In this document: positions 33,471-46,170 of the stretch, piece after piece
How the letters are laid out: each line of letters opens with the position of its first letter
Numbering within the stretch: the first letter of the stretch is position 1
From: Pinus tabuliformis
Taxonomy: Eukaryota > Streptophyta > Pinopsida > Pinales > Pinaceae
DNA length: 64,000 nucleotides
Reading direction: 5' to 3'
Assembly: GCA_031772625.1 (NCBI GenBank)
Contig: CM062814.1
Location: 826,964,757-827,028,756, forward strand
Translations under genes and position numbers: made by a program
Notes under the pieces: generated by a model
Told to the model about the DNA's origin: nothing
What the model saw: only the letters and a program-made list of their open reading frames with translations
The model's database searches: none

Positions 33471-34506
33471 TGTTACATTGGAAAATCCTGCTTGCGCACA
33501 AGAGTGATCTCCCTAGATTCTAAATGGAAACTAGAAACAATCATGACAAATGAACTGACTCTTTCCCTAAGTTGAACTTATTTGAATTACAACGTTCTAA
33601 CTAATAGATAGACCTCTTATCGGTTTCACGAAATGCCTGATGAAGGTCCCTAGTTGTGACTTGATGTAGCTCTTCAATGCTTGGTAGAACCTGCAAACAT
33701 TAACCATAAAAAGGATCAAAAGCACATCTGATATAGTAATTCAAACAACTTAGCCTAATGATCAAGAAAATTAGGGATTGAACTTGCCTTAATGAACATA
33801 ATAACCAATTGCAAACTATTCATCATTCACAGAAGACAAAATCAATGGGAGAAAGTTCTCATTTGTATTAATCAGAAGATAAGAGAAGCCTTACAACCTT
33901 CACCTTAATTCCGTGAGGTCCCTCCCAAATGCCTTTAATCTCCTCCTTAGATAACAAGCTCTCCAATCTCAAACTAACAACATAAGTTTGTATTCTTTGA
34001 ATTTTTACCTCCTTCATCCCTCAACCCTCTAGTCCATTAATAGATCAAAGAGGGGGAAGTTTCAAATCCCTAAGAAGAGGATGAACCTCCTTTAGTGAAG
34101 GATTAGGTTACCATGAGAAAAGGGATGGAGATTCATCTTATGAGGGTTATAGTTCGAATAGTCATCACCTGGAAGCTTTCAGTTGGGAAATATTCGACCA
34201 ACCATGTTTCTAGAATGTACTTTTTATTTTTACTTTATAGAATTCACTACGTGGGTTTATAGTTACAAACAAAGTGCAATTTTGTGCTGTTCTAAGAGTA
34301 AATTTCAGTGCATGCATGGGAAACACTAGAGAAATCAACGCAGGTGGAACTTAACAAGGGTGAGAGCTATTTGACCCAAATTTCTCATGAATTTTAACAT
34401 ATTTTGAGTTTTTGGACTTCTGAGGGAGATGGTTTCAACATGTTCATGGATGGTAATAATATCCATAAACTGATCAAGTGTTATGGCGACAAATTTACGT
34501 GTAACA
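33471..34506 (-). repeat. B 5' LTR (inner end clear, outer end provisional)
   Basis: On the plus strand the LTR starts TGTTACATTGG next to the primer site. The outer end is placed at GTAACA (34501-34506) because it mirrors TGTTAC, but this could be chance. The partner LTR is outside the window, so the boundary cannot be confirmed. Confidence 0.4.
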
Positions 34507-35208
34507 CCAGGAACACCTTCTTTCTTTTCTAAGGTACCATCACATCCCTCTCTCTTGTTGATAATTAGAGCCAAGGAAAACCTTTAAGAATTCAGTAACT
34601 GAGCCTTTATACCAGATGGGACTCCTACACCAAATAGTGTGAGGTCTAATTGGGACTTCACATCAGGGAGATCCCATGAATGTTAGCGGGTCTAGCACCA
34701 TCAACATTTTTGGCACTAGAAGGAGGGAAACCAATGTTTTATGGCTGATAACCCCACCGACCCCATTATCTCATCTTTTGGTCAAGGCATCAATGTTCAT
34801 TGCACGTCCCTTACTCATGATTCTAAAGTTGGTGATTCTTCTTAGCCCAAGCTTGAATGTGAAATCCCATATGATCATATTTGGGTCATCCACCTTATAA
34901 CTCACGATTTTGCAAATGTTGTTGGATTGATCCCAGGAGTAATTTGTCTTCCATATTCTCCAAAGAAGAACAAGACCAGCCCCACATGGATAGTGGTTTT
35001 CACTCTTGAATACGTGGTTCTTACCACTCTTGAAGAATTAACAGACTTTATGGAAAGGAAAGAAGAGCCTCCACTCTTTCATGGTGGTGACAAAGATAAC
35101 ATTCTACTCTTAGGCACAACTTTCTGCGGGTCGGGTGGAGAAGAGGAAGAAGAAGAAGAAGAGCCATCATAGTCTAACAAAGAAGAGGAGGACAACGAAT
35201 AAGAATAC
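34507..35208 (+). other. D leader / 5' region, unresolved
   Basis: The left boundary of D cannot be placed. Around 34690-34740 is a leader-like motif (ACCATCAACATTTTTGGCACTAGAAGG is split here by decay), followed by a weak plus-strand coding sense that leads into D gag. An acidic run (GGEEEEEEEEP) lies near 35140. No gene of its own. Confidence 0.35.
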
Positions 35209-36480
35209 ATGATGGACCAAAATATGGATTGGATGAATCAGGGCCCACTTGCATTTTTGGATGTTCTACACAAGATGCCAAAGCATTCAGAGAAGCTCTT
35301 AATGCAGTATGACCCTATTAAAATAGTGAAGGCTGAAGACCATCTGGACAACTTTTACCCACATCTACAAACACTTGAGGTACATTATGATGGTGTTTCA
35401 TGTAGACCTTTTTCATGTACCTTGGGTGGTAGAGCAGCTATATGGTATCACAAACTTCCTCCAAACTCCATCCAGAATTGGAGGGGGTTTAAGAAGATTT
35501 TTCTTAAAAATATTGCTGATGATAAGACCCCCTCCATGTTATTGAAAGAGATGGGTAATATTAAGATGGAGCAAAAGGATAAAACAAAGGATTTTAATTA
35601 GAGGTTCAATCACATCTTGAACAATTTTTCAGAAAACATAAAACCTCATGGCTCCATTAGAATAAATTACTACACTTCTTCATTGCAACCAAACATTGCA
35701 TAGGTTTTGAAGAGAACTGCGAAACAAACATTAACGTAAAATTTTGAAGAGACTATCATTGTTGAGAAGGACCTACATGCAATCGAAGTCATTTTAGATG
35801 ATCAACCAACAAAAGACTCTAAAGACACGAGTAAGAGGTCTCAACCCTCTGTGAGCAAGGCCAAAGAGAGAGAACCATCTGTTCTTGAAAGCTTGATCTA
35901 TCTTGTCAAGACTTTATCTAATGAGATGGAAGAGCTCAAACAGAGGTCAAGTGATAACATCATGAGTAGAAAGCCTCCCATATTCAACTTGTTCAAAAGG
36001 ACTGCAACTTCTGGAAGTAGCAACAACCAACTGACAAATTTTGTGCAAATCTCCAATGTTGTATTGAATATTAAACACTTGGGAATAGATCAATACTATT
36101 CATATCATCAAGAATGTCATTCCAAGAAAACATTCTAATAGTGGAATCAAACCATGAGAATGCTTGCTATGCATCTTATTGATGCGGTAATGACTGAGGA
36201 GCAGACTAAGCCTTCAGAGGAAAAGGAAGAAGCTATTGTAACTGATGAAACTCCAAGTGTCGGGCATGCACTAAACATGTTAAATTGTATACTCACATCC
36301 CAAAAGAGTACTATTGATAAGAAGCCTTCGAGTGACGGTCCGACCCAGAAGTAGACCAACTGGTATAACCTGAGAAGCTAAGGGCCAACCACTATAGTCG
36401 AGTTGCCAAATTAGAAATTTAAGGAAAATATGTTAAGGAAGATAAACCCACTAGTCAACTCAATGTAAGACACTCAGAGC
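35209..36480 (+). pseudogene. D gag region (fossil)
   Basis: Plus-strand translation reads MPKHSEKLLMQYDPIKIVKAEDHLDNFYPHLQTLEVHYDGVSCRPFSCTLGGRAAIWYHKLPPNSIQNWRGFKKIFLKN, with the capsid hallmarks (ED-L--F---L, F--TL-G-A--WY--LP--SI--W--F---FL). GNIKMEQKDKTKDFN follows. A later basic/charged part (KSKRSQPSVSKAKEREP-like) leads toward the protease. Fossil with several breaks. Confidence 0.65.
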
Positions 36481-36792
36481 AAGTTTGGGAAATCAGTCTC
36501 AACGAAAATTGCTTCTTCAAGCAGTAAGGACAAAACCATCACTCCAGAAGCCAAAAACCAAGTTGCATCCCCAAACACTTCAACCATTCTTCTCATTGTG
36601 GACTATAACATAATTGATGACATGAAGAAGGTTCGTGTGAACATTTGAATGTTTGAGTTAACAAAGATCATGAGCCAACGAGACATCCTCTTATGGGAAC
36701 TTGGGCATACCTCCACAGTTAATGGTACCTCTTTAGAAAAGGGATCTGGTAAGTCTTCTGGTTCTCTCTAATCTATACTTAAAGCTTTAACG

Positions 36793-37119
36793 ATGGATGC
36801 AAATACTCTCTGCACACCTCTCTTGTTAGCTTTTGAAATCTTTAATTTCAATGTACACAATTTCTTGGTTGATTCTGGTGCATCAGTGAACCTAATGCCA
36901 CTATTTGTTGCCAAGAAAATAAATGAAAAATGGGAAAAAACAGATGCACATATTATTCAGCTGGAAAAAACTCATGTCCATGTGATTGGTGAACTTAGAG
37001 ATGTCATCATCCATTTATCATCCAATGGATGGGTCCACCAATGTATCAACATAGTGATTATGGACATTATGGAAGCATACATAGTGTTGTTGAGCAGAGT
37101 CTGGTCTAGCAAGCTATAA
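36793..37119 (+). pseudogene. D protease region (fossil)
   Basis: Plus-strand translation FNVHNFLVDSGASVNLMPLFVAKKIN carries the retropepsin active-site box DSGAS. VHVIGELRDVIIHLSSNG and a V-W--D/VLLSRVW-like end follow. The order after gag is as expected. Confidence 0.7.
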
Positions 37120-37419
37120 GGGTACTTTTCCATAGATTGGTCACATCTATGGCTTCCGTATAAGGGCAGAAATAATAAGGTCCAAGTGGATTCAGAATGA
37201 TATATGAAACACACTATCACTCCCTTAGACAGACAAAATAAATGGATGGTTTTTCCAAAACTACTTTTTGACAATTACTTCCTGGAAACCCAATGAAGGT
37301 GCTATCTTGTGTAACCATCCCAAGTCCCACCAGAAACATAATTGGAGCCCTTTCCTAGTACAACTGGTGAAAATGACCTTTGTAAAATTAGTAGTAGTAG
37401 TAGCAGTACTAGTGTAGTT

Positions 37420-38000
37420 CCCAATCCCTATACATATGATATGTGGACTTTGTACTTTGATGGTTCTAAGACATAGGAGGAATCTTGGAGCTGGTTGTAT
37501 TTTAATAGACCTGCTACAAAGAAAGAATTTGATCTCTAGCCGCTTGGAATTCAAGTGCACGAACAACACTGCAGAGTATGAAACACTCATATTGGGCTTA
37601 CAAAGAGCCATTGACCTCAATGTTTCCATTGTGAAAGCAGTAGGTGACTCAGAAATTGTGGTACGATAGGTACACAATACCATACATTGTGTGTCACCTC
37701 ATCTTAGAAGTTATGAAAAAGAGGTATGGTGTTTGATTTCACATTTCCAAGATTTCAGTATTATTTATGTTCCAAGAATGCGTAACACAACTACAGATGC
37801 ATTAGAAAATGCTGCTACTAGGTTGCCACCAATGAAGGATGGTTTTTATGTTGAAATTATTTATAAGCCTTCCGTCCTCAACAATATCACTAATTTACAC
37901 GTTTTTTATGATGACCAACATATATTGTGCCTCAAGGAGAATGCTGATGTGTTCAAATATGTAGTGATCAATGAGGACAAGCACAAAAAGGCATTGTAGC
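37420..38000 (+). pseudogene. D RNase H-like region, upstream of RT (fossil)
   Basis: Plus-strand translation reads WTLYFDGSKT-like text, GAGCILIDLLQRKNLISSRLEFKCTNNTAEYETLILGLQRAIDLNVSIVKAVGDSEIVVR, then SPHLRSYEKEVWCLISHFQDFSIIYVPRMRNTTTDALENAATRL. TNNTAEYE-LI-GL, GDSE-VV-Q and VPR--N---D-L are the blocks of the archaeal-type RNase H. Its place is between protease and RT, not between RT and integrase. Fossil. Confidence 0.7.
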
Positions 38001-38235
38001 ATGCATCCAGTGCAAGTAAAGGGAATATCATCCCTAAGGGTGTGGTATCATTGGAGAAGATGTATGACCTGCACAATTTCTTCTGGGTACCTATCAATGC
38101 TAAGACCCATAGTTCCCACTGTCGCGCGAACAAATTAACTTGGGAATAGAAAAAGATCTGCAGTATCTCAATATCAACATTTATTGTACACAAGAGTGGA
38201 AAATCGTTTTCTGCTTATTCAAGCAGTACTGAGAT

Positions 38236-38927
38236 GTGTTCGCATGGACGTATGATGAGCTTAAAACATATGACATTCGAATCATCCAGAATGTGATCTC
38301 AATAAAGGAAGGGGCCAATCTAATCCAACAAAAGTTGAGAAAAGTACATCCAATGCTTGAGCCTCTTATTCAGAAAGAGTTGATAAAACTGTTGGATGCT
38401 TGGATCATATACAGAGTGCGGCACTCAACGTGGGTGTAAAATTTGGTCCCAGAGACAAAGATGTTTGAGGAGTAGATTTCTAAAATCTCAATCACACTTC
38501 GGACAAGGTAAACTACCCCGTGCCGTCCATGGAAGAAATGTTGCAAACAATATCGGGGTTTGAAATGTCTTATTTGTTAGATGGTTATTCTAGATACAAC
38601 CAGGTTTTGGTTGCAGATCCTAATAGACTCAAGACCACCTTCCAAATGAAGTGGGGTGCATCTGCATTCAGAAAAATCCCATTTGGTCTAATCAACGTTG
38701 GTGCAACATTTCAACCTGCTATGGACATCGCTTTTCGTGGACTGATCGGATGGAGCATAGTGGTCTATCTTGACGATGTAATAGTGTTCTCCAAATAGAG
38801 GTTAGACCACATACGTCATTTAAAGAATATTTTTGAGCAATGTCACAATATTGGGATATCATTAAATCCCAATAAAAGTATCTTTGCAGTGTCCGAGGGT
38901 AATATCTTGGGTCACTTTATTTCCAAA
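38236..38927 (+). pseudogene. D reverse transcriptase region, cut by E (fossil)
   Basis: Plus-strand translation reads FAWTYDELKTYDIRIIQN, QQKLRKVHPMLEPLIQKELIKLLDAWII, YPVPSMEEMLQTISGFEMSYLLDGYSRYNQVLVA, GASAFRKIPFGLINVGATFQPAMDIAF, IVVYLDDVIVFSK and SLNPNKSIFAVSEGNILGHFIS. These are standard Gypsy RT blocks including the YLDD box. The sequence stops where E begins. Confidence 0.75.
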
Positions 38928-40959
38928 TGTAACACCCTCCTCCCACATCCACCCAAGTAAGTATGCCAAACGGTGTAAGCATGAGATGAGAGGCTACTAT
39001 GATCAAATTTGACCTCCTAGGTAAACTTAAGGAAGTGGAATCGATAGAACATCACACGCAGTCATCCAACATCATCAATAGAACCCTTAGGAGACAATTC
39101 AGCCACCAAGACAACATGTCCTTGGGTCCCACTATTGTTTAGGACCTTTGAAGCCATAGTCACTCTCATGCTATGGGAAAAGGAGTGACCATAAACCCAA
39201 ATTATCTCTCATAGGCCTGCTTGCTAGGGATGGTGGACTAAATTTTCCATTTCTGTGCCAATGATTCCGGGACTTAAGCCACTTTTTCAGGCCCAGAGCC
39301 TAGGCCACTGCCTAGAATAGAATGAAAGCCTAGAATCAAGAAAAGTATAGGGAAACAATGATGCAAAAGTAAATAGTTGATCAAGACCTTAACTAGACCC
39401 CTATTAGCCATGACATACATTTCATCAAACATATTGGCAACATGTAACCTACAGGTGTAAACAACAAAATTAAGTGTAGGGATCTCATACTTATATGAGA
39501 ATCACCATGAACCATTGTTTCCTCATGTCATTTGTTGCCTTATCACTTATTAGGTCATATATACCATATCCATTCAAATACGAGTAAAAACATGCTAAGA
39601 GCCATACATATATGTTGTCACAAAATATACATCTAACCAACATAATAGGAACATAATTACAATGAACATATCAACCATCAAAATCCATATATATATTAGT
39701 ACATTTACACATGAAAATCAATGGAATGAATTTCTTATTAATCATTGCAATGAACCAAACAGTGATGGGACTACCATGTTCCACCCAACCATAGATTGGT
39801 TGACCCAAGTCTCTCTTCATCCAATCACCCTTGTACCATATTCCAAGCATGAATGTGGGACTCATAGAATGCATCAAAAACCACCAATCAATGTGGAAGC
39901 CACCGGAGTTCAATGCCTACACCGTGAGGAATTTGAGTGCCTCCTAGTCTCTCAGGCTTTACCATGTATCCACAGTCTAATCTAGGGATCACTATGCCCT
40001 ACACCGATACATACTCTCAAGTCTTTACCATGCATTCCATCCCGGAATAACTAGGCCCAATGGAGAGAAAACCCACCTCTTCACTTTATTGTATATCTTG
40101 CCATTCACCGGTAAGGATTCCTAGGCCCACCAAGGCACACAATACGGATTTACTGCAACCCATAGTCTGGTTGAGGGATTATTAGGCCAGTGGCTTTGTG
40201 CATCCTTAGTCCGGTTAAGGGACCACTACACCATGTGTTTGTCAATTCGGGGATCCACCCCACTCAGCTTTGAATCTAATCCGGCCATCCCACACAAACC
40301 GAATGAGAGAACCCATATCATGAAAGATATCATGAAATGACAAGGCTAGGCTGAAAATAATTTCATACCTGGAAAAACTTGTGCCATCAGAGAAAGGAAA
40401 TACATGCAATCCCATGCATGCCAAATCTAGTAAGGAAAATACACATGCAAGTCGATGCCTACAATGAAGCCTATTGTAGTTGCTTGATCCTACCTTTCCC
40501 TACTTGATCTTTGCTTCCTCTTGCCTTCTTTTCCTTTCTTGCTCGAATGCCAAAGTGCTCCAAGAAAACTCTAAGTATCCAAGAGTATGAGAGAGAGAGA
40601 GAATAATGAAGGAGCTCCAAAGCTAAACTGGCAAAAGGTTACAAACTGATCCTCAAAAGCCTTTTTATGAATGAGGCCTCTATTTTCTTCATTTTCCCTT
40701 ATTTTCCTTCTCACGTGCAACCAGTGACCTTTCACCTCCTTTCCCTCCTAATTTCCTTTATTTTCATAATTAATTATGCCAAAATGCCATTTTTCCTTTT
40801 CAAAGCCTTAGCCATTGCCTTGCCAATTTCCTTAGCCATAAAAAACCAAATGAACACCCCCTAGGATATCTTTCCCAATATTCATCTCGGAATAAGTGTC
40901 CCATTCATTCGTGGTTATTGTTTTTAACTTTTGTTACATGGAATTGGGCTGTTATAGAA
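38928..40959 (-). repeat. E 3' LTR (about 2.0 kb, provisional)
   Basis: The outer end is TGTAACACCC on the plus strand. The inner end is placed at CTGTTATAGAA, directly before the purine tract. The sequence is non-coding with repeated phrases such as CTAGGCCCA (about 40050-40200). No second LTR is available to confirm the ends. Confidence 0.45.
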
Positions 40960-40974
40960 CCCTCCCCCTAGGGG
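40960..40974 (-). other. E polypurine tract
   Basis: The minus strand reads CCCCTAGGGGGAGGG directly before the proposed LTR start, as expected for a Gypsy element. Confidence 0.5.
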
Positions 40975-41034
40975 ACACTGTCCTTGGTGTTTAATCACAC
41001 ATATTCCTCAGCAACCTGTTGAGAGGACATACTG

Positions 41035-41320
41035 CTCATGGAGCTTTATAACACAACTCGCTGCAATATTTACAATGAATATCTGTCCAAAACAAAACAT
41101 CATGACAACATGACAACATACCGCATAGTGGAGCTTTATAACACAACTCATTATGGTATTTACAATGATCATCTTGTTGAGTGCCAACCCACATGGTATC
41201 ATGAAATCATGATAACATAACAACATGATAACGTAGTAACGTGATAACATCATATAATGACATGACACCCATACTGCATAGTGGAGCTTTATAACACAAC
41301 TCGTTACGGTATTTACATCC
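41035..41320. repeat. Three imperfect repeats of about 40 bp in the E interior
   Basis: GGAGCTTTATAACACAACTC followed by a (C/A/G)-TATTTACA(A/T) tail occurs at about 41038, 41131 and 41282, with ATGATAACAT-like runs between. No coding sense. Confidence 0.75.
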
Positions 41321-41874
41321 ATACACATCAGTACATATAGAAACATCACCCAAAATATAGATACCAAAACATATGCCAAATCATATACCAAAACATATAT
41401 CAAACATATAATAATCATAATATCTAAGCACATATCAAAACATCATATAGCATATATCATGTTAGGGTCCTATAACATAGATAATATGTTTGTGCAGTTA
41501 TCTATTTTTGGAATCTGCTAATAAATTTTAGCTTATGAATCACTAGGTGTCATAGCCTAAATGTTTTCTTGTCCAAGGAACCATTTAGTTCTTGAAGTCT
41601 AGTGGCCAAGACAAAGTATGGATGTTTGGGAGATATTTTGCGTATAAATTCCATGTTAGATCATGTTGCAAGTGTTTTCATGGCAAAGTGCTCAGGAGTA
41701 TCTTTCCAATGGTATATCTGGTGCTTCAAACCGACATCCGGATAAAAAGGTAGAGCAGGATGAAGTTTGCTCCTCAAAATCAGAAGCAAAGAAGAAGGCC
41801 TAATTGAGAAATTATTTATTTGAATTATCAAAATTCAAAAAATGTAAAATACTTGAGACACCCCAGCCCCTCCG

Positions 41875-42370
41875 ACGTTTGGCCAAAGGGCGGGGTCCAA
41901 AAAGTTGTTTTCATTCTTACCTGGCCCTCCTATTCAATCAGACCCCCCTCCTCCTAAACCACTTCCTACCTACCCGCCTCGGAAAACCATTTTTCCTATT
42001 ACATTTAAATTATGGTGGGAAGGTATATAAAGAAAAATTTGATATGTTATGAAATATGTTTACAAACGAAGGAGGACGAGTAAAATGTGACTGAGGGAAA
42101 ATGAATTCATGGGTGCAAGAAAAGGAATTTGACCAAAGGGGGGGTCCGAAAAGTTGTTTTCATTCTTACCAGGCCCTCCTATTAAATCAGACCCCCCTCC
42201 TCCTAAACCACTTCCTACCTACCCGCCTTGGAAAACCATTTTTCCTATTACATTTAAATTATGGCAGGAAGGTATATAAAGAAAAATTTCATATGTTATG
42301 AAATATGTTTACAAATGAAGGAGGATGAGTAAAATGTGACTGAGGGAAAATGAATTCATGGGTGTAAGAA
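41875..42370. repeat. Tandem duplication of about 248 bp in the G LTR
   Basis: Two copies are about 95% alike. Landmarks are GTCC(A/G)AAAAGTTGTTTTC at about 41896 and 42144, and GGAAAATGAATTCATGGGTG at about 42098 and 42346. Short open frames in it are by-products. Confidence 0.85.
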
Positions 42371-42477
42371 AATGAATTTACAAGAGAAAATAAAAGGAGG
42401 ATTTTGCGATCATATGTTTATGAAACTAATGTACAAGTGAGAAAAAATGAGTTTCATGTAAATGAGTTTTACGGATA

Positions 42478-42482
42478 GGAGG
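42478..42482. repeat. Target site duplication of F, left copy (GGAGG)
   Basis: Identical to 48267-48271. Confidence 0.85.
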
Positions 42483-44193
42483 TGTTATCACCCCAAGAAA
42501 CTCTCCTAGGTTGTATCTCAAAGATGCTCGGGAACATTACAAACTCAACAAAATGTTGGAAATGGATGAATGGAAGGAATGATGCATATTCAAGCCAGAT
42601 AACCACTTCTACTATGCTTAACTCCAGACATGGGTGAACATCCCCAGACTACAAGGTTTTAGACCACCAATTACTCACAGTTTGAGGATTAGGTGAATAT
42701 GGAGAATACTGACCACACCAGTAGATGCACAAGACCATGTGATGGCTGCCTGCAACTAGTAAAGAGGTTTGCAAATCTATTTCCTAATGCACAGACAGGA
42801 TGACAGTTCTCTAGCACTAAGTAAATAGAAACCTGCATAACGCATTCAATGATACATTGTAGACTTCAACACAGAGGTGGGATGAAAGCCCCTCTAATGC
42901 TAAATATCAAGATCACATGAATAAATGCATAACAAGCACAACCTAGAATAGAGTAGCAATGGAAAGTGAGAAATTAACTGCAAAAGAAGCTTGTATTAGC
43001 TGAAAATGAAGACTAAACGCTGCAAGTATCAAAGTAGTTACAGTCTCCAGAAGTTGAACCTTACATCAAAACAACAACCATCAACCATCATCCCTGATTA
43101 CATCTCTGTTCTGGGTATATATAGAGTTTGATTACAAAGATATGTTGTTTTCTATGAGCGGAGGGGTCATAATGGACCACCTACCACTTTAACTCTCTGA
43201 TGGAGTCTCTACTACAATTTGTGTGCTTTAATGAACAAAATTGATCTTCTTTGATATTCTGTTGTCCTTCTCGAATAGGTGGAGTGTAGTATAGAAGACA
43301 TTACATGACTGATAAATGCTTGTAACTGCTCGAGGCACGTCCTTTTCTTCTCGGCCATACTTTTTGTTGAATGCAGTTGTTGAGGAGTAACTACGTCGGG
43401 TACAGGTAGCTGGCCACCTTTGTCCTTCGAGAGCATGGAATGGTTATGGATGTGGATAGTCGGGAAGGATGGAGAAGGGACAACAGAGATCTATTGGCAT
43501 GGAGTATAGGGTAGAACGGAGGCAAAATGATTGTGAGCCGTCAGATCTGGTAGATGTACGGCGGAGATCGGCTTCTAGGAGGTATCGGGAGAAAACATGA
43601 ACGGAAAAACGTGGGCCATCGGATCACGGACGGGCAGATCCGACGGCTATCGGGCAGAAGAGTAGTGCGGGAGATAACTCGCGAGGACGGATGAGACGGG
43701 CAGTAAGTGGTATGTATCACACCATTTACGGGGGTCGGGCGGTAATCGTATGTGGGCGCGCGATCACAATCAACGCTCGACACGTGGTGGATGTGACATG
43801 ACCAAAACCACTTTCCTCACGAGCTAACGTGCGGTCAACTTGCGAGAGCGGGGGGGAGTGAATGACGTCCGATCATGTCAGAGATGATCGGACGGTGGAA
43901 GATCGGCGCACATGTTTTTTGTCGGATGTGGTCGGGGACCGTTAGATCAGGATGCAGTAAATTAACGGCTGCGATTGCGGCGGAGGGTTTATGAAGGCGT
44001 GCAAACATATAAGCGTGGGGTCACGTGGTTATGGTGATATGGGACCTTAAACTTAGCGCTTGGGGCTTTGAGATCAGAGGTTTATGCCAGGTGGGAAGAA
44101 AACGGAGGCAGCGGGATGAAAGAGATGGAGGAAGATGACCGGTGTAGACCTGCATTTGACCCTCAAATGCTGAAGTATGTAGTAGAGCTAACA
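42483..44193 (-). repeat. F 3' LTR (1711 bp)
   Basis: On the plus strand it runs from TGTTATCACCCC to GAGCTAACA; the terminal TGTTA/TAACA are inverted. The minus-strand TATA box is at about 43116-43124 (TATATATA). It is matched by 46615-48266. Confidence 0.9.
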
Positions 44194-44454
44194 CTGGCTC
44201 CTTCTGGGGATGAGATCCTCCCTGTGAGGTCTCAAGAACTGCAGACCAATGCCTTCATACAAAACAAGCTTAAAAACATTTGCCTAGTATTCCATTGGGC
44301 ATGGAGTCTAATTAAGTCTACGCTAAAGCCTGTAAAAGAAAATGCTTACAATCATTAAGGCCTGAGAACCTTAAACAACATAAATCTTCAAAAACTAGCC
44401 ATCTGCTGGGCCATCAAAACTTTTTCTCCTCCTCTCGGCCGGTTCATCATAGAT

Positions 44455-46170
44455 CTACAAAATTGGGTTGATTTGATCCTCTACCTCAAAGATTTTAGGG
44501 CATTTGACCTTATCTGGTAGATATGGATCAAATTTCATCCCCTTTCTGTATACTCTCATCCTCAGATGTTCTTTATGGGAGCCTTTGTACACCTGTTGAA
44601 TAACCATGGTGGCTGTGTACTTCCCTGTGTCATTTGTGGTCTGCACAACTAATATGAATGGTGAACCAATGTATTCTTGTGCAGGGGACACAGAGACATC
44701 ATCTTCTCCTTCATTTTTCTTAGAACAGTCCACATCCAAGGAGGAGTCCCAAAACTGTGCATCCTCTTCCTCTGTGATCTGGCAAACTGCCCTTTCAAGT
44801 TGTGTGGAGGCCAACTGGGCAGGCATTAGAATATCAAGACTGAGATTATCAGTATCAGCCTTGGGCATCGAGCTATGGCTTGCCTCAGTGCCTAATGGGC
44901 AATTATGAGGGATTGTCACTTGAACAGACAGAGAAGCATAGGATGATGGGCAATTAACTTCACCCCTTTTGATCACTGGACTGGGGATAACCGCAGGCTG
45001 GTCAATTTGCAGATCTGCATAGTCATGGGAAGATGGGCTAGCTTCAGGCTCTTCGAGGATGGTGGGACCTACTGCTGGCTGCTTCTGCTGATCAGCTTGT
45101 TGTTCTGCAGGTACAACAAACTGGTGAGCAGTGCCTATAGATAATGACCTCTCATAGGCAGCTCTGGTTAAGAAAGGGGCACTTCCCTTATCTTCCAAAC
45201 CATGGACCTCATCCTCTTCTTCAAAACGCTCTTCCTCCATGACTATACTCTGAAAAAGGGTCTTCACCCTTTCATCTTCATTTGCATCTTTGTTTCTTTG
45301 CAAAATCTGAAACTGCTCCTTTGCTTCGCTATATAGATCTAGACTTGGAAGAGAAAAGGCACAAGGAGCTCCTGCTACCTCAGAATACTACTTAGCTTCT
45401 AATCTGGAAACTTCAGAGGCTAATGACTCTATCATCCTGGCTAATTTTTCGATCTTAAGATCTGAGGATGATGAGAGCTCTCCTCCCTGACTTCTCCTAT
45501 CAGCATCACCTCCGAGCCTCTCTGCAGCGATGATGTTTGATTCTACTTTAAAGGTTGCATCTTGCATATCAGCCAAAGAAGCACATCTTCTTTCTCTTAA
45601 CAATAGGCAGAACTGAGAATCGAAGGCATTAGCATAAGTGAGCATAGCAGAAGTAGGGGTAGGTTTGACTTCAACTGGTATTCTGTTGTGCATATGGTTG
45701 AATCTGATGTTGAAATAAGACAACAGCTCACCACTCTCCCTTTGCAAGTTCCCAAATTCAGTATGATAATAGAGCAGATCCTTCTTATCCCCCCAATGCT
45801 TTAGGAACACATCATCTAAGGCCTCAATGTCTACTATAGACCTAGGGGGTAATTCTCTGAACCATTGTCTAGCCTCCCCATCTAGGCTTTGGACAAAAAC
45901 CCTCATCCACACATCCTCTTCATTGATATCCAGGCTATCAGCATAGCTATAAAAGGACTCAAGGTGCTCTTCAACTGTTACTCCTTCTATACCAGTAAGC
46001 TTAGGTATATATTCCTGATAATCTCCTGCAGGCATGGCATTCAAAGGGATAGGCAAGACCAAGGGTCCATACCTAGCTGCTACGATTCTTTCTATCTTTG
46101 TAAGGGCTTGCTGACTTGCCATGACTGGGGTATATGAAAGGATACTGGTAGACTGAGAAGTATGGATCAA
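44455..46170 (-). pseudogene. F gag-like coding region, capsid part and long acidic tail
   Basis: The minus-strand start MIHTSQSTSILSYTPVMASQ leads to a capsid-like part: LPIPLNAMPAGDYQEYIPKLTGIEGVTVEEHLESFYSYADSLDINEEDVWMRVFVQSLDGEARQWFRELPPRSIVDIEALDDVFLKHWGDKKD. It carries the standard gag pattern (HL--F, D-----F--SL-G-A--WF--LP--SI). The region past about 45390 (toward 44455) is a glutamate/serine/proline-rich tail of some 280 codons ending in YTATMVIQQVYKGSHKEHLRMRVYRKGMKFDPYLPDKVKCP. I do not recognise it, and it is not a protease or RT. There is no zinc knuckle. It is a fossil with few breaks. Confidence 0.75.

Larger units (their letters stand above)
3155..34506 (-). mobile_element. 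B: old Tat-like Ty3/Gypsy element, host of the left nest
   Basis: Three blocks belong to one minus-strand element: 3155-8015, 16573-18775 and 30848 to about 34.5 kb. They are separated by A2 and C. The coding order on the minus strand is gag, protease-like, RT, RNase H, integrase, then a second RNase H-like region. The 5' LTR starts at 33471; the 3' LTR is not in the window. Since A2 (LTRs over 10% apart) sits inside it, B is older still. It is heavily decayed, with many breaks in every coding part. The right boundary near 34506 is provisional. Confidence 0.75.
34600..38927 (+). mobile_element. D: decayed Tat-like Ty3/Gypsy element, 3' part cut off by E
   Basis: The plus-strand order is gag (35.2-36.4 kb), protease (36.8-37.1 kb), RNase H-like (37.4-38.0 kb), RT (38.2-38.9 kb). 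At 38928 the RT sequence is interrupted by the terminal TGTAACACCC of E. No LTR of D is identified in the window. Many breaks; old. Confidence 0.65.
38928..41459 (-). mobile_element. E: minus-strand Gypsy-like element, 3' LTR plus part of the interior
   Basis: It starts TGTAACACCCTCC inside D's RT, the typical end of many plant Gypsy LTRs (minus-strand ...GGGTGTTACA). A polypurine tract (minus strand, 40960-40974) marks the start of the 3' LTR. The interior to the right is non-coding and repeat-bearing up to G. Its 5' half must lie beyond G, outside the window. No coding part is visible, so the family is inferred from the ends only. Confidence 0.5.

Noticed and set aside
41038-41433. Protein with repeated MCLDIM/CVIKLHYAV units on the minus strand
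   Set aside because: It is produced by the threefold non-coding repeat in E; no start context or similarity.
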